This document shows, piece by piece, positions 49,881 through 59,902 of a DNA stretch of 64,000 nt (position 1 is the stretch's first letter; the number at the start of each line of letters is the position of its first letter). Source of the stretch: Amycolatopsis mongoliensis (GTDB lineage Bacteria > Actinomycetota > Actinomycetes > Mycobacteriales > Pseudonocardiaceae). Below the pieces are notes generated by a model. The model was not told the origin of the DNA. It saw only the letters and a list, made by a program, of their open reading frames with translations, and did not search any database. The position numbers were made by a program, and so were the translations under genes. The DNA is taken from positions 10,478,001-10,542,000 of the forward strand of contig NZ_CP127295.1 in NCBI RefSeq assembly GCF_030285665.1. Direction: 5' to 3'.

Positions 49881-50735
49881 GCCGCGGAGCGGAACCGTCC
49901 GCTGGACGACCACCCCGAGCACCCCGGGCCCGGTGTGCGCCCCGATCACCGCGCCCAGCTCGGAGACCACGCAACCCGCCGACCGGGGCACGGCCTCTTC
50001 CAGCCGGTTCGCCAGCTCGACCGCCCGTTCCGGCGACGCGAGGTGGTGGACGGCCAGCTCGACGTCGTCGTCCCGCGCGGCTTGGGCGGCGAGCTCGACC
50101 AGCCGCGCGAGCGCCCGGTTCATGGTGCGGACCTTCTCCAGCGGCAGGATCCGGCCTTCGGACATGTGCAGCACCGGCTTCACCGCCAGCGCCGTGCCGA
50201 GCAGCGCCGCCGCCGGGCCGATCCGGCCGCCGCGGCGCAGGTGGTCGAGCGTCTCCACGACGAACAGCGTCGACGAGCAGCCGGCCGCGGTCACCGCGGC
50301 GGCTTCGACCTCGGCCGCGTCCGCTCCGGCGGCCGCCGCGGCGGCGGCGTGCAGGGCGGCGAACCCGAGCCCCATCGCGGTGGTGCGCGAGTCGACCACG
50401 CGGACCCGGTCCGGCCCGACCTCCTGCGCCGCCAGCACCGCGGCTTCCCAGGTGCCCGACAGCTCGCGCGAGAGGTGCACCGAAACGATCGAGTCGGCGC
50501 CGTCGGCGAGCGCCGCGCGGTACTCCTTGACGAACTCCGTGGGTGTCGGCCGGGACGTCGTGACGATCTTGCGCTGGCCCATCGCTTCGGCGACCGCCGC
50601 CGGCCCGGTCTCGACGCCGTCGAGGGAGACCACGCCGTCGACCAGGACGTGCAGCGGCACCACCCGGACCGCGTGCCGTTCGGCGAAGCCCTCCGGCAGG
50701 TGGGCGGTGGAATCCGTGACTACGGCGACCGACAC
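49878..50735 (-). CDS. DegV-family fatty acid-binding protein
   Basis: The 285-residue protein binds fatty acids (FakB-like fold) and may present them to a fatty acid kinase. It has 'VAVVTDSTAHLPEGFAERHAVRVVPL' at the N-terminus, 'TTSRPTPTEFVKEYRAAL' with the fatty acid carboxylate-contacting T-S-x-P, and 'VHLSRELSGTWEAA'. Its TAG stop is formed by the MITE-like element end. It follows octT by four bases in the order also found in mycobacteria. Confidence 0.93.
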   Translation of the reverse strand: MSVAVVTDSTAHLPEGFAERHAVRVVPLHVLVDGVVSLDGVETGPAAVAEAMGQRKIVTTSRPTPTEFVKEYRAALADGADSIVSVHLSRELSGTWEAAVLAAQEVGPDRVRVVDSRTTAMGLGFAALHAAAAAAAGADAAEVEAAAVTAAGCSSTLFVVETLDHLRRGGRIGPAAALLGTALAVKPVLHMSEGRILPLEKVRTMNRALARLVELAAQAARDDDVELAVHHLASPERAVELANRLEEAVPRSAGCVVSELGAVIGAHTGPGVLGVVVQRTVPLRG

Positions 50736-50739
50736 GCCG

Positions 50740-51468
50740 TCAGCCTACGTGGCCGGGGGCCAGCACCGGCGCCATCAACACGGACATCGCCTCGCCCACC
50801 GCGGCGTGCCCCGGCCAGCCCCAGTGCATGCCGTCGGGGTTGCCCGCGCCGCTGAGGACGTGCTCCCCGACGACGGCTTCGAGGTCCAGCAACGGAACCC
50901 CCGCCCGCGCGCTCCACGCCGCCATCGCGGCCGCCGCGGCGGGGCGCGCGGTGTGCACGTTGCCGTAGGCCGCAGCCCGGTGCACCGACGGCAGCATGCC
51001 GAAGATCGGCAGCTCGGGCCGCAGGACGCGCAGCGCGCCCACGGCGGTGTCGAGGTACTGCACGGTGAGCTTCGCCGGCAGCACCGTGGGCCGGCCGCGG
51101 AACGCGACGGAAAGCCGAGGCTGCGCGGCGAGGTAGTACTTGCGGACCACGCGACGCACCGGGTCGGGCCGCAGGTACTTGAGTCCGGTGCGCAGGTAGG
51201 TCGGCAGCGGCGAGGGCAGCGTGTCCATGCTGCCGACCGCCAGCACGACCGCGTCGACGTGGTGGAGGTCGGCCCAGACACGCGGGTCGCCGGTCAGCGA
51301 CCACCAGGCGTCCCGCGCCGTCCAGCCGATCCCGGCGACCAGGTCGGCGGTGCCGCCCAACGCGGCAGCCGCCACGTTGGGCCACAGCCGCGGCTCGTCC
51401 GCGGCGCAGGGTCCTTCGGGACCGTGGAAGCTCAGCGAATCGCCGAACACGAGCAGGCGCGGCCCCAT
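50740..51468 (-). CDS. octT: Diglucosylglycerate octanoyltransferase (OctT-like, SGNH fold)
   Basis: A 242-residue SGNH/GDSL protein: the catalytic Ser lies in 'LLVFGDSLSFHG' (residue ~11) and Asp/His in 'NPDGMHWGWPGHAAVG'. In mycobacteria this gene, between gpgP and degV, makes octanoyl-diglucosylglycerate, an intermediate of methylglucose lipopolysaccharide. The same order here (nadD-rsfS-gpgP-octT-degV) supports that role. The gene is called by context and family; the acceptor in this organism is not proven. Confidence 0.8.
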   Translation of the reverse strand: MGPRLLVFGDSLSFHGPEGPCAADEPRLWPNVAAAALGGTADLVAGIGWTARDAWWSLTGDPRVWADLHHVDAVVLAVGSMDTLPSPLPTYLRTGLKYLRPDPVRRVVRKYYLAAQPRLSVAFRGRPTVLPAKLTVQYLDTAVGALRVLRPELPIFGMLPSVHRAAAYGNVHTARPAAAAAMAAWSARAGVPLLDLEAVVGEHVLSGAGNPDGMHWGWPGHAAVGEAMSVLMAPVLAPGHVG

Positions 51469-51471
51469 CGG

Positions 51472-52086
51472 CTAGCCGTGCATCCCCGCGTTGTAGGCGT
51501 GCAGCCGCCACTTCCCATCGCGCAGGCCCAGCTCGACCCAGTGGCAGTTCGAGATCCCGCCGAGCGACGGCCAGATCTCCACCGGCAGGTTCACCAGCCG
51601 CGCGGTGAGCGCGGTGATCAGCCCGCCGTGCGCGGCCAGCAGCACGGTGTCGCCCACCGAGGAGTTGGCCTGCTGCAGGTCGGTGACCACCTCGCTCGCG
51701 CGGTCGGCGACGTCGAGGCGGTTCTCCCCGCCGGGCGGCGCCCAGGTCGCGTCCTTGCGCCAGCGGTCGCGCTCACCGGGGTAGGCCTCGTCGACCTCCG
51801 CGCCGGTGAGCCCCTGCCACTCGCCAAGGTGCGTCTCGCGCAGGCGCTTGTCGATCCGCAGCGGGACGCCGATCGCGTCGGTGAGCACGGTGGCCGTGTC
51901 GGTGGCGCGGCGCAGGTCGGACGCGATGACGAGGTCCGGGGAGAACCGGGCCAGCGCGGGGACCGCGAACCGGGCCTGGTTCCAGCCGACCGGGGTCAGC
52001 GCCGAGTCGAGGTGCCCCTGCATCCGCCCGGCGGCGTTGTAGTCCGTCTCGCCGTGGCGCCAGAGCACGAGCCGCCGCGGGCTCAC
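51472..52086 (-). CDS. gpgP: Glucosyl-3-phosphoglycerate phosphatase (histidine phosphatase family)
   Basis: A 204-residue phosphoglycerate-mutase-fold phosphatase. The phospho-His is in 'LWRHGETDYNAAGRMQGHLD' (R-H-G), with the second His in 'VLLAAHGGLITAL'. It dephosphorylates glucosyl-3-phosphoglycerate on the route to methylglucose lipopolysaccharides. The GTG at 52086 overlaps the rsfS stop (GTGA). Older annotations call it a phosphoglycerate mutase; context between rsfS and octT supports gpgP. Confidence 0.85.
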   Translation of the reverse strand: MSPRRLVLWRHGETDYNAAGRMQGHLDSALTPVGWNQARFAVPALARFSPDLVIASDLRRATDTATVLTDAIGVPLRIDKRLRETHLGEWQGLTGAEVDEAYPGERDRWRKDATWAPPGGENRLDVADRASEVVTDLQQANSSVGDTVLLAAHGGLITALTARLVNLPVEIWPSLGGISNCHWVELGLRDGKWRLHAYNAGMHG

Positions 52087-52478
52087 GGGACGTCCGGGTC
52101 CTCGTCGGCGGTCGACTCCTCGAGACCGGCCACCTCGATGCGCGGGCAGTCCTTCCACAGCCTTTCGAGGCCGTAGAACGTGCGCTCCTCGACGTGCTGG
52201 ACGTGCACCACGACGTCGACGTAGTCCAGCAGGACCCAGCGGCCCTCGCGGGCGCCTTCGCGGCGGACCGGCTTGTGCCCGCTCTCCCGCAGCTTCTCTT
52301 CGACGTTGTCGACGATCGCGCCGACCAGGCGCTCGTTGGACGCGGAGGCGATGACGAAGGCGTCGGTGATGACGAGCTGCTCGGACACGTCCAGCACGAC
52401 TACGTCGCTGGCCTTCTTGTCCGCCGCCGCGTGTGCGGCCGCTACGGCCAGCTCTCGTGCCTCGGACGTGGCTGCCAC
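52083..52478 (-). CDS. rsfS: Ribosomal silencing factor RsfS
   Basis: The 131-residue RsfS/Iojap protein binds ribosomal protein L14 and blocks 50S-30S joining when nutrients are scarce. 'VVLDVSEQLVITDAFVIASASNERLVGAIVDNVEEKLRE' and 'WVLLDYVDVVVHVQHVEERTFYGLERLWKD' are the family core. It follows nadD and overlaps gpgP, the normal order. Confidence 0.95.
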   Translation of the reverse strand: MAATSEARELAVAAAHAAADKKASDVVVLDVSEQLVITDAFVIASASNERLVGAIVDNVEEKLRESGHKPVRREGAREGRWVLLDYVDVVVHVQHVEERTFYGLERLWKDCPRIEVAGLEESTADEDPDVP

Positions 52479-52537
52479 GGTGCTCCTTCACAGATCGGGT
52501 TCGCCCGAGAAGGGTACCCGCCGCGACCAGGGGCGCT

Positions 52538-53131
52538 TCAGTCGCGCTTCCGGTAGAGATCCTTCTTCGCGATGTAGCGGACGACGCCGTCGGGAACGAG
52601 GTACCAGACCGGCTCCCCGCGTTCGACGCGGTCGCGGCAGCCGGTCGAGGAGATCGCCATCGCGGTGACCTCGACGAGGCTCACCTTGCCACTGGGCAGG
52701 TGGTGCGAATTGAGCCGGTAGCCGGGCCGCGTGACCCCGATGAAATGGGCGAAGTCGAACAGCTCGTCGGCCTTGTGCCAGGTGAGGATCTGCTCGAGCG
52801 CGTCGGCGCCGGTGATGAAGTAGAGCTGGTCGTCGGGGTACTCGGCGTGGAGGTCGCGCAGGGTGTCGACGGTGTAGGTCTGGCCGCCGCGGTCGATGTC
52901 GACGCGGCTGACCGAGAAGACCGGGTTGGACGCGGTCGCGATGACCGTCATCAGGTAGCGGTCCTCGGCCCTGGTCACCTTACGGCTGGTCTTCTGCCAG
53001 GGCTGGCCGGTGGGGACGAAGATCACTTCGTCGAGCCCGAACCGGGACTGGACCTCGCTGGCCGCGACGAGGTGGCCGTGGTGCACGGGGTCGAACGTGC
53101 CGCCCATGACCCCGATCCGCCGTGGTGACAT
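52538..53131 (-). CDS. nadD: Nicotinate-nucleotide adenylyltransferase
   Basis: The enzyme converts NaMN and ATP to NaAD in NAD synthesis. The 197-residue nucleotidyltransferase-fold protein has '[21 protein letters not shown]' (the HxGH motif), 'PTGQPWQK' and '[10 protein letters not shown]' (in place of the usual ISSTxIR). The ATG at 53131 follows a 173-bp gap with a perfect Crp-type site. It heads the nadD-rsfS-gpgP-octT-degV unit. Confidence 0.95.
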   Translation of the reverse strand: MSPRRIGVMGGTFDPVHHGHLVAASEVQSRFGLDEVIFVPTGQPWQKTSRKVTRAEDRYLMTVIATASNPVFSVSRVDIDRGGQTYTVDTLRDLHAEYPDDQLYFITGADALEQILTWHKADELFDFAHFIGVTRPGYRLNSHHLPSGKVSLVEVTAMAISSTGCRDRVERGEPVWYLVPDGVVRYIAKKDLYRKRD

Positions 53132-53205
53132 GACTCGGGAGCCTATACATCGCGCGCGCGGTACGTCGGGTGCTGTTCACCACCTCGCCCGACCCGGGCA
53201 ACGAA

Positions 53206-53221
53206 TGTGATTCAGATCACA
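53206..53221. promoter_or_regulatory. Crp-type binding site
   Basis: TGTGATTCAGATCACA is an exact match to the Crp/cAMP-receptor consensus TGTGA-N6-TCACA. It extends one base each side (A...T) in a local AT-rich island. It lies 75 bp before the nadD start and 84 bp before the divergent recQ start, so it could control either. Confidence 0.7.
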
Positions 53222-53240
53222 TAACCACCCGTATTCGACA

Positions 53241-53255
53241 CGAACGGTCCGTTCG
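53241..53255. promoter_or_regulatory. Palindrome upstream of the recQ-like gene
   Basis: CGAACGG-T-CCGTTCG is a perfect 7-bp inverted repeat, 50 bp before the recQ-like start. It resembles but does not match an actinobacterial LexA box, since the central spacing is five rather than four bases. Confidence 0.4.
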
Positions 53256-53304
53256 CGCCGCCGCCGATTCCCGGTTCGTCGGTGCCATGGGGTAGACGTG
53301 GGGC

Positions 53305-55416
53305 GTGGACACGACCAGCACCACCCCAGCACTCCGCGACCGCGCCGAGACCCTCCTCCGGGCCCTGGCCGGCGATTCGGCGAAGCTGCGCGAAGACCAG
53401 TGGACCGCCATCGAGGCCCTGGTCGCGCAGCGGCGTCGCGCGCTGGTCGTGCAGCGCACCGGCTGGGGCAAGTCGGCGGTGTACTTCCTGGCCACGGCCC
53501 TGCTGCGGGAACAGGGCAGCGGGCCGACGGTCATCGTCTCGCCCCTGCTCGCCCTGATGCGCAACCAGATCTCGGCCGCGGCCCGCGCCGGGATCCACGC
53601 GGCGACCATGAACTCCGCGAACCCCCAGGAGTGGGACCAGGTCCAGGCCTCGGTCGCGGCCGGCGAGATCGACGTCCTGCTGGTCAGCCCCGAACGGCTG
53701 AACAACCCGGACTTCCGCGACAACGTGCTGCCGAAACTGACCGCGAGCACCGGGCTGCTGGTGGTCGACGAGGCGCACTGCATCTCCGACTGGGGGCACG
53801 ACTTCCGGCCGGACTACCGGCGGCTGCGCACGCTGCTGGGCGACCTGCCCGACGGCGTGCCGGTGCTGGCGACCACGGCCACGGCGAACGACCGCGTCGT
53901 CACCGACGTCGCCGAGCAGCTGGGCCTCGGCACGGGCACCGACACGCTCGTGCTGCGCGGCAGCCTCGACCGCGAGAGCCTGCGGTTGTCGGTGTGCCGG
54001 CTGCCGACGTCGCAGGCGCGGCTGGCCTGGCTCGCCGAGCACCTGGCCGAGCTGCCCGGCTCGGGAATCATCTACACGCTGACGGTGGCGGCGGCGCACG
54101 ACGTCGCGTCGCTGCTGAAGGACCGCGGTTACCCGGTGGCGGCCTACACCGGCAAGACCGACCCGGCCGACCGGCAGGCGGCCGAGGACGACCTGCTCGG
54201 CAACCGCGTCAAGGCCCTGGTCGCGACGTCCGCGCTGGGCATGGGGTTCGACAAGCCGGACCTCGGGTTCGTCGTGCACCTCGGCGCGCCGTCGTCGCCG
54301 ATCGCGTACTACCAGCAGGTCGGCCGTGCCGGACGTGGCGTGGAGCGCGCCGAGGTCGTGCTGCTGCCGGGCGAAGAGGACCGCGCGATCTGGGCGTACT
54401 TCGGGTCGCTCGCCTTCCCCGACGAGCTGCGGGTGACCCAGGTGCTGAACACGCTTTCCTACGCCGACCGTCCCCTTTCGACGGCCGCACTCGAGCCGTC
54501 GGTGGAGCTTTCCCGGTCCCGGCTGGAAATGGTGCTCAAGGTCCTGGACGTCGACGGCGCGGTGCGGCGCGTGAAGGGCGGCTGGACGAGCACGGGCGAA
54601 GACTGGGAGTACGACCGCGGGCGGTACCGGCGGGTCGCGGAAGCCCGGGAACGCGAGCAGGACGCGATGCTCGGCTACCTGGGGACCGACGGCTGCCGGA
54701 TGGAGTACCTGCGGCGCCAGCTCGACGACCCCGAAGCGGCGCCGTGCGGCCGGTGCGACAACTGCACCGGCAACCACTGGGACACGACGGTGGCCGACGA
54801 CGTCGCCGAAGCGACCCGGGAAAGGCTGCAGCGGCCGGGCGTCGAGGTCGCGCCCCGGAAGCAGTGGCCCACCGGGATGTCCTCTTTGGACGTCCCGGTC
54901 TCGGGCCGGATCAGCGCCGACGACCAGGCCGAGCCGGGCCAGGTGCTCGGGCGGCTCACCGACGTCGGCTGGGGCAACCGGCTGCGAGAACTCGTCGGGC
55001 CCGCCGCGCAGGACACCGACGTCCCCGATTCGGTGTTCAAGGCCTGCGTCCAGGTGCTCGCCGGGTGGCAGTGGGCGGAGCGGCCGGTGGCGGTGGTGGC
55101 GGTGCCCTCGGAAACGCGGCCGCGGCTCGTCTACAGCCTGGCGACCCGGCTGGCCGAGATCGGGAAGCTGGACTTCCTCGGGGCGCTCGACGCGGACGGC
55201 CCGCCCCCGCGCCAGGCGAACAGCGCGCAACGGCTGGCCGACCTGTGGAAACGGCTGAGCATGCCGTCGGATCTGGCCGGGACTTTGCCGTCGGGGCCGA
55301 TTCTGCTGGTGGACGACGTCATCGACACCGGCTGGACGATGACGCTGGCCGCGCGCCTGCTGCGGCGGGCCGGGGCGCCCGCGGTGCTGCCGTTCGCGCT
55401 GGCCAGCACGGCGTAG
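53305..55416 (+). CDS. RecQ-family ATP-dependent DNA helicase with C-terminal phosphoribosyltransferase-like domain
   Basis: A 703-residue superfamily 2 helicase. Motif I (T-G-W-G-K-S, Lys56), DEAH box at 155-158 and motif VI 'QQVGRAGRG' form the helicase core. 'GCRMEYLRRQLDDPEAAPCGRCDNC' is the RecQ zinc-binding site around residue 460. The last ~200 residues have no HRDC domain. Instead they end with 'LLVDDVIDTGWTM', the PRPP-binding signature of type I phosphoribosyltransferases (around residue 668-680). The GTG start at 53305 is chosen by conservation. It is not a canonical RecQ; possible roles are repair or nucleic-acid base metabolism. Confidence 0.85.
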   Translation: MDTTSTTPALRDRAETLLRALAGDSAKLREDQWTAIEALVAQRRRALVVQRTGWGKSAVYFLATALLREQGSGPTVIVSPLLALMRNQISAAARAGIHAATMNSANPQEWDQVQASVAAGEIDVLLVSPERLNNPDFRDNVLPKLTASTGLLVVDEAHCISDWGHDFRPDYRRLRTLLGDLPDGVPVLATTATANDRVVTDVAEQLGLGTGTDTLVLRGSLDRESLRLSVCRLPTSQARLAWLAEHLAELPGSGIIYTLTVAAAHDVASLLKDRGYPVAAYTGKTDPADRQAAEDDLLGNRVKALVATSALGMGFDKPDLGFVVHLGAPSSPIAYYQQVGRAGRGVERAEVVLLPGEEDRAIWAYFGSLAFPDELRVTQVLNTLSYADRPLSTAALEPSVELSRSRLEMVLKVLDVDGAVRRVKGGWTSTGEDWEYDRGRYRRVAEAREREQDAMLGYLGTDGCRMEYLRRQLDDPEAAPCGRCDNCTGNHWDTTVADDVAEATRERLQRPGVEVAPRKQWPTGMSSLDVPVSGRISADDQAEPGQVLGRLTDVGWGNRLRELVGPAAQDTDVPDSVFKACVQVLAGWQWAERPVAVVAVPSETRPRLVYSLATRLAEIGKLDFLGALDADGPPPRQANSAQRLADLWKRLSMPSDLAGTLPSGPILLVDDVIDTGWTMTLAARLLRRAGAPAVLPFALASTA

Positions 55417-55510
55417 GAAGGAGGGCCGGACTCCGGACGGTGGGAACCTTTCGCACCGCGAACGAATGTGGCAAAGTCCCGTTGCACCTTCGGGTGACAT
55501 GGAGGCCGCC

Positions 55511-56797
55511 ATGACCGAGTCCGCCGTGCAGGTGACCCACCGTCACCGGATGCCGGTGCGCAAGCTGTTCGCGGCGAGCGCGGGCAATGCGCTGGAGTGG
55601 TTCGACTGGACGATCTACGCGACGTTCAGCATCTACTTCGCCAGTGCGTTCTTCCCGGCCGGCAACGACACGCTCGCGCTGATCAACACGTTCGCCACCT
55701 ACGCACTCGCGTTCTTCTTCCGCCCGCTCGGCGGAATCCTGCTCGGGCGCTTCGCGGACACGCGCGGCCGCAAGCCCGCCATGATCCTCACCATCTTGCT
55801 CATGGCCGGCGGCTCGGTGGCGATCGGGCTGCTGCCGACGTTCTCGCAGGTGGGCTGGCTGGCGCCGATCCTGCTGCTGCTCGCCCGCGTCGCACAGGGA
55901 CTGTCGCTCGGCGGTGAGGTGTCGAACGCGTCGGCCTACCTGGGCGAGATCGCGCCGCCGGAGCGTCGTGGCCGGTACTCGGCGTTCTTCTACATCTCGA
56001 CCGGGACGGCCGTGCTGATCGCGACCGTGCTCGGGTTCCTCCTCTCCCGCGGGCTGGACAAGGCGCAGCTCGCGTCCTGGGGCTGGCGGCTGCCGTTCCT
56101 GCTGGGCGGCGTCTTCGGCCTGGTCGGGCTGTGGCTTCGCCGCAGCATCGCCGAGACCGAGCTGTTCGAGCAGACGAAGACCAAGGCGCGGAAGCTCGAG
56201 CGGCCGCTGCTGACGACGCTGACGCACCACCCCAAGGCCGTCGGCAGGCTCGTCGGCTTCACGATGCTCTCGACCCTCTGCTACTACACGTTCTTCAGCG
56301 CGCTGACGTCGTTCGCGGTGAAGAACCGGCACGCCGACGCGGACGCCGTGTTCCTCGCGCTGTCCGTCGGCACGGCGTTGTTCATTGCCCTGCAGTACCC
56401 GATGGGCGCGCTCGCGGACCGGGTCGGGCGGAAGCCGCAGCTGCTCGTCTGGTCGGGGGTGACCGCGCTCGTCGTCGTGCCGCTGTCCACCTTGATCGGC
56501 CCGAACATCGGCGGCCTGCTCGTCGTGTTCTGCGTCGGGCTCGGGCTGTACACGGCGATGACGTCGATCGCGCCGGCCATCATGAGCGAGCTGTTCCCGA
56601 CCGAGCTGCGCGGGCTGGGGATCGGCGCCTGGTACAACCTGACCGTCGCGATCTTCGGCGGCACCGCACCGCTGCTCATCACCGTCTTCGGCGCGGTTTC
56701 GCAGACGCTCTACTTCTGGTACGTCGCGGCCGGCGCGGCGATCGCGTTCGCCGTCATCCTCACGCTGCCCGAGACCAAGGGCAGCGAGCTGCGGTAA
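55511..56797 (+). CDS. MFS transporter, metabolite:H+ symporter (MHS) type
   Basis: A 428-residue 12-helix transporter. Helix 1 has 'AGNALEWFDWTIYATFSIYFA' and the loop after helix 2 is 'LGRFADTRGRKPAMI' (G-R-x-x-D-x-x-G-R-K). Helix 5-6 has 'APPERRGRYSAFFYIS'. These mark the MHS branch (alpha-ketoglutarate, proline/betaine or aromatic acid symporters). The ATG at 55511 has GGAGG five bases before. It is monocistronic; the substrate is unknown. Confidence 0.87.
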   Translation: MTESAVQVTHRHRMPVRKLFAASAGNALEWFDWTIYATFSIYFASAFFPAGNDTLALINTFATYALAFFFRPLGGILLGRFADTRGRKPAMILTILLMAGGSVAIGLLPTFSQVGWLAPILLLLARVAQGLSLGGEVSNASAYLGEIAPPERRGRYSAFFYISTGTAVLIATVLGFLLSRGLDKAQLASWGWRLPFLLGGVFGLVGLWLRRSIAETELFEQTKTKARKLERPLLTTLTHHPKAVGRLVGFTMLSTLCYYTFFSALTSFAVKNRHADADAVFLALSVGTALFIALQYPMGALADRVGRKPQLLVWSGVTALVVVPLSTLIGPNIGGLLVVFCVGLGLYTAMTSIAPAIMSELFPTELRGLGIGAWYNLTVAIFGGTAPLLITVFGAVSQTLYFWYVAAGAAIAFAVILTLPETKGSELR

Positions 56798-56866
56798 ACC
56801 CTTCGTCACCGGCCGGTCACGCTCGCTACGCTGCGGGCTCCAAGACCGAGCCGAGGGAGGGACACC

Positions 56867-58589
<1,723 letters not shown>

Positions 58590-58601
58590 CGGGAGACCAC
58601 T

Positions 58602-58991
58602 GTGGAACTACCCGGCGATCTGCTCGCTCTGCTGCGCGAGCCCAGCCTCTGTTTCCTGTCGACGGTGATGCCCGACGGCTCGCCGCAGCTCACCCAGACC
58701 TGGGTGGACACCGACGGCACGCACATCCTCGTCAACACCGTGCTGGGACACCAGAAGCAGCGCAACATCGAGCGTGACCCGCGGGTGGCGCTCAACGTCG
58801 CCGACCGCGACCGGCCGTCGCGCTACTACGCGATCCGCGGGCGCGTGCTGGAGATGACCGAGGACGGCGCGGCCGAGCACATCGAGAAGCTGGCGCAGCG
58901 CTACCTCGGCGGCCCGTACCCGTGGTGGGGCGGCCGGGACCAGACGCGGCTGCTGCTCACGATCAAGCCGGATCGGATCACCCCGGCGTGA
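58602..58991 (+). CDS. PPOX-class F420-dependent oxidoreductase
   Basis: A 129-residue split-barrel protein. 'LREPSLCFLSTVMPDGSPQLTQTWVDTDGTHILVNTVLGHQKQRNI' is the N-terminal signature of PPOX-class F420-binding proteins, and the end has 'WWGGRDQTRLLLTIKPDRI'. The GTG start at 58602 lies 12 bases after the argS stop, so it is likely cotranscribed; its stop overlaps the next gene (GTGA). Activity unknown; F420-dependent reductions are the expected chemistry. Confidence 0.88.
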   Translation: MELPGDLLALLREPSLCFLSTVMPDGSPQLTQTWVDTDGTHILVNTVLGHQKQRNIERDPRVALNVADRDRPSRYYAIRGRVLEMTEDGAAEHIEKLAQRYLGGPYPWWGGRDQTRLLLTIKPDRITPA

Positions 58992-59272
58992 TCATCGTGG
59001 CCGGCTGGCTCGCGGTCGCGCCCGAGGACCGGGACGCCTACCTCGAGAGTTGCGTCGAGGCCGTCCGTCTCGCGCGGGAAGCCCCCGGCTGCCTGGAGTA
59101 CGCGCTGGGTGCCAACCTGCTCGACCCCGGCCGGGTGACCGTGTACGAGCGCTGGGAGTCCGATGAGGACCTCGAGCGCTTCCGCGGCGCCGAGCCGTCG
59201 GACGAGCAGGCGGCGCGGATCCTCGACGCGTCGGTGGCGCGCTACCGGATCTCGGCGGTCGAGGCGCCGTGA
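58988..59272 (+). CDS. Antibiotic biosynthesis monooxygenase (ABM) domain protein
   Basis: A 94-residue dimeric alpha+beta-barrel protein. 'VAGWLAVAPEDRDAYLESCVEAVRLAREAPGCLEYALGANLLDPGRVTVYERWES' is the ABM domain with the conserved Y-E-x-W. Family members oxidise quinone-like compounds without metal, or bind haem. The GTG start overlaps the PPOX stop. It converges on a TetR gene, overlapping it by 31 bases. Nothing else suggests an antibiotic cluster here. Confidence 0.87.
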   Translation: MIIVAGWLAVAPEDRDAYLESCVEAVRLAREAPGCLEYALGANLLDPGRVTVYERWESDEDLERFRGAEPSDEQAARILDASVARYRISAVEAP

Positions 59273-59841
59273 TCGGCTAGCAGCGCCACCAGTTCATCGG
59301 CCAGGCCGCGGCCGACCGGCTCCCGCGTCGCGAGGAGCCGGTACCAGAGCGTGCCGAACACGACGTCGATCACCGTGCCGGCGTTGACTCCCGCGGGCAG
59401 TTCCCCGCGCTCGCGGGCGCGGTCGACGATGACGCCGAGCGCCTCACGGCGGCGGTTGAGGAAGTCTTCGCGGAACCGCTTGCCGAACTCGGGATCGATC
59501 TGCGCCTGCGCCATCAGCGCGCGCAACGTGTCCGCGACCTGCGCTTTCTCGCCCAGCTCGAACGTGCTGTCCAGGAACCCGCCGAGGTCGGCGCGGAAGG
59601 TCCCCTCGTCGGGGATCGGCACGTACAGGTCCGCCTTCGTCGCGAGCGCGTCGAGCAGGACGTCGGCCTTCGACGGCCACCAGCGGTAGATCGTCTGCTT
59701 GCCGACGCCGGAGCGCGCGGCGATGCCCTCGACGGTCAGCGCGCCGTAGCCCGCCTCCGCGACCAGGTCGAGCGTGGCGGCGAGGATCGCCAGCCGGCTC
59801 TGTTCGCTGCGCTTGCGGCCGGGACGGGACTGGTCGGTCAT
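59242..59841 (-). CDS. TetR/AcrR-family transcriptional regulator
   Basis: A 199-residue repressor. 'AILAATLDLVAEAGYGALTVEGIAARSGVGKQTIYRWWPSKADVLLDAL' is a typical TetR helix-turn-helix (recognition helix around residues 40-50). The C-terminal TetR_C_33-like part ends 'LVALLADHG'. The ATG at 59841 is chosen because the conserved sequence starts there. It is divergent from the SDR gene with an inverted repeat between and probably represses it. Confidence 0.9.
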   Translation of the reverse strand: MTDQSRPGRKRSEQSRLAILAATLDLVAEAGYGALTVEGIAARSGVGKQTIYRWWPSKADVLLDALATKADLYVPIPDEGTFRADLGGFLDSTFELGEKAQVADTLRALMAQAQIDPEFGKRFREDFLNRRREALGVIVDRARERGELPAGVNAGTVIDVVFGTLWYRLLATREPVGRGLADELVALLADHGASTAEIR

Positions 59842-59861
59842 GGGATCCGATGGTAGCGTCA

Positions 59862-59891
59862 ATTTCGAAACGAGACGTACCGGTTCGAAAT
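59862..59891. promoter_or_regulatory. Inverted-repeat operator between TetR and SDR genes
   Basis: ATTTCGAA (59862-59869) and TTCGAAAT (59884-59891) are perfect 8-bp arms 14 bp apart, in the 61-bp divergent gap. This is a likely TetR binding site that covers both promoters. Confidence 0.6.
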
Positions 59892-59902
59892 GGGGAACGA
59901 GC

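Noticed and set aside
58988..59272. ABM protein, SnoaL-like proteins and monooxygenase as part of an antibiotic cluster
   Set aside because: They are scattered singly among unrelated genes; no polyketide synthase, NRPS or tailoring block is present.
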